DNA from: Deltaproteobacteria bacterium | GTDB lineage: Bacteria > Myxococcota_A > Polyangia > Polyangiales > Houyiibacteriaceae | Assembly: GCA_019309605.1 (NCBI GenBank) | Contig: JAFDFW010000010.1 | Location: 1-24,268, forward strand | Reading direction: 5' to 3' | DNA length: 24,268 nucleotides | Shown: positions 22,952 through 24,268 of the stretch, in pieces | How positions within the stretch are numbered: position 1 is the stretch's first letter | Layout of the letters: every line of letters starts with the position of its first letter | Made by a program: the position numbers and the translations under genes | The notes under the pieces: model-generated | Seen by the model: only the letters and a program-made list of their open reading frames with translations | The model's database searches: none | What the model was told of the DNA's origin: nothing

Positions 22952-24268
22952 GTGAACCCACACGTTTTTCGCCAGTACGACATTCGAGGACACGCCGAAC
23001 GGGACTTTGACGACGGCTTCGTCCGAGCCCTGGGGTTGAGCCTCGGCACGTTCTATTCGAAGCGGGGGTTGCGAAAGGTTGCGATCGGGCGTGACTGCCG
23101 CCTGAGCTCGCCACGCTTGCATGAGGCACTTTGCAAGGGGCTGCTCGAGACGGGCCTGCAGGTAGTGGATGTCGGCGTCGGCCCCACGCCCCTCTTGTAC
23201 TTCGCCGTGCACGACCTCGACCTCGACGGCGGGATTCAGATCACGGGTAGCCATAACCCGCCGGACGAGAACGGCTTCAAAATGATGGTGGGCAAAGGAT
23301 CGCTCTACGGTGATGACATCGTCGAGCTCCGCACCGTCATGGAGAAGGAAGAGTTCCATCGCGGCACCGGCGGAACCCTCGAGACCGTCGACTCGACACC
23401 GGCCTACGTGAGGAAGGCCGCGTCCGATATCCAGCTCGGCCGGCACGACATTCGATTCGCAATCGACGCGGGCAACGGCGCAGGCGGCCCGCTAGCTCTC
23501 GAAACGATGAAGGCACTGGGGCTCAATCCCGTTGCGATGCTCTGCGAGATGGACGGGACGTTTCCGGTCCACCACGCTGACCCCACGGAGCCCGAGACAC
23601 TGGAGATGCTCAAAGCGCGCGTCCTCGAAGACGGGCTCGAGCTCGGATTCGCCTACGACGGCGATGCCGACCGCGTCGGCGTGATCGATGCGCGCGGGGA
23701 GGTCATTTGGGGCGACAAGCTCATGATCATCTTGTCGCGCGCGCTGCTCGCGCAACACCCGGGCGCGACGATCATCGGTGAAGTGAAGTGTTCGCAGACG
23801 ATGTACGACGACATCGATGCGCACGGCGGGCGTGGCATCCTTTGGAAGACGGGCCACTCCCTGATCAAGACCAAGATGAAAGAAGAGCGCGCACTGCTCG
23901 CAGGCGAAATGAGCGGACACATCTTCTTTGCCGATCGCTACTACGGCTTCGACGACGCAATCTACGCCACGCTTCGAATTCTCGAGATCATCTCCCACAG
24001 CGATATTCCGCTGCACGAAATGCTCAGCGACGTGCCCGAGACGTTCGCAACTCCTGAGATTCGCGTCGACTGCGACGATGCGCGCAAGTTCGACCTGGTT
24101 CAGCAGATGGTCGACCACTATCGAGCGACCCACGACCTGGTCGACATCGACGGGGCGCGCATTCAGTTCGATGGAGGCTGGGCGCTCGTCCGCGCCTCCA
24201 ACACGCAACCGGTGCTGGTCCTGCGCTTCGAAGCGGACTCCGAGCGGCAGCTCGCTGCGATTCGCGGC
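22952..24268 (+). CDS. Phosphomannomutase/phosphoglucomutase, C-terminus cut by window end
   Basis: Alpha-D-phosphohexomutase of the AlgC/ManB type, converting mannose-6-phosphate to mannose-1-phosphate (and often the glucose pair) to feed GDP-mannose synthesis. 439 residues are visible of an expected ~455-465. FRQYDIRG at 6-13; the phospho-serine loop ITGSHNPP with Ser100; metal loop DGDADR at 236-241; sugar loop GEMSGH at 318-323; phosphate loop RASNTQP at 414-420. Start GTG 22952 has AAGG at 22941-22944 and lies 4 bp past the original manC stop, so the two were a tight pair. It runs open to the last base of the window. Confidence 0.95.
   Translation, partial: MNPHVFRQYDIRGHAERDFDDGFVRALGLSLGTFYSKRGLRKVAIGRDCRLSSPRLHEALCKGLLETGLQVVDVGVGPTPLLYFAVHDLDLDGGIQITGSHNPPDENGFKMMVGKGSLYGDDIVELRTVMEKEEFHRGTGGTLETVDSTPAYVRKAASDIQLGRHDIRFAIDAGNGAGGPLALETMKALGLNPVAMLCEMDGTFPVHHADPTEPETLEMLKARVLEDGLELGFAYDGDADRVGVIDARGEVIWGDKLMIILSRALLAQHPGATIIGEVKCSQTMYDDIDAHGGRGILWKTGHSLIKTKMKEERALLAGEMSGHIFFADRYYGFDDAIYATLRILEIISHSDIPLHEMLSDVPETFATPEIRVDCDDARKFDLVQQMVDHYRATHDLVDIDGARIQFDGGWALVRASNTQPVLVLRFEADSERQLAAIRG

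Overview
The window looks like a stretch of a GC-rich chromosome from a myxobacterium-like organism (Myxococcota, former Deltaproteobacteria). The signs are a type IV pilus cluster of the pilT/pilC/pilS kind, a Ser/Thr kinase with the HRD-V-SPHN catalytic loop common in that group, FHA/zinc-ribbon signalling proteins, GTG and TTG starts, and many 4-base start/stop overlaps. This assignment is inference from gene content; no phylogeny was run. I saw no tRNA, rRNA, CRISPR array, transposase or prophage gene.

Layout, left to right. (1) 41-1255 (-): a lipoprotein-type AMIN/amidase_3 N-acetylmuramoyl-L-alanine amidase. (2) 1306-4506 (+): purM-purN, two purine biosynthesis genes, tightly followed by a COG1233-like oxidoreductase with a degenerate dinucleotide motif. 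(3) 4530-11355 (+): a pilus block of pilT, an envelope TPR-like protein, a membrane Ser/Thr kinase, pilC and pilS. pilR is not next to pilS. (4) 11300-14622 (-): trpG-trpD-trpC, joined by 4-base overlaps, with an alpha/beta hydrolase upstream. trpC runs 56 bp into the 3' end of pilS. (5) 14709-18573: a poorly characterised block with a one-pass membrane protein, an overlapping soluble ORF, and two convergent paralogous FHA + zinc-ribbon + helical genes. One FHA gene is frameshifted, and a 127-bp imperfect palindrome lies between the two. A secreted protein of unknown function follows. (6) 18673-21002 (-): an EI24/CysZ-like membrane protein and an MCE/MlaD protein with a beta-rich C-terminal domain. 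(7) 21060-24268 (+): uppP, a disrupted mannose-1-phosphate guanylyltransferase gene, and a phosphomannomutase gene cut by the window end.

How the parts fit. Amidase, uppP and manC/pmm point to envelope and polysaccharide work. The pil block is a motility module with embedded phospho-signalling genes. MCE + EI24 suggests envelope lipid or solute transport.

The most unusual area is 14.7-17.7 kb. The FHA paralogue pair and its palindrome are not explained by standard operon logic. Three genes in the window (14709/15089, the minus-strand FHA gene, manC) look broken by frame changes. That could be real decay, recoding, or indel errors in the assembly, and should be settled before any biology is built on it.
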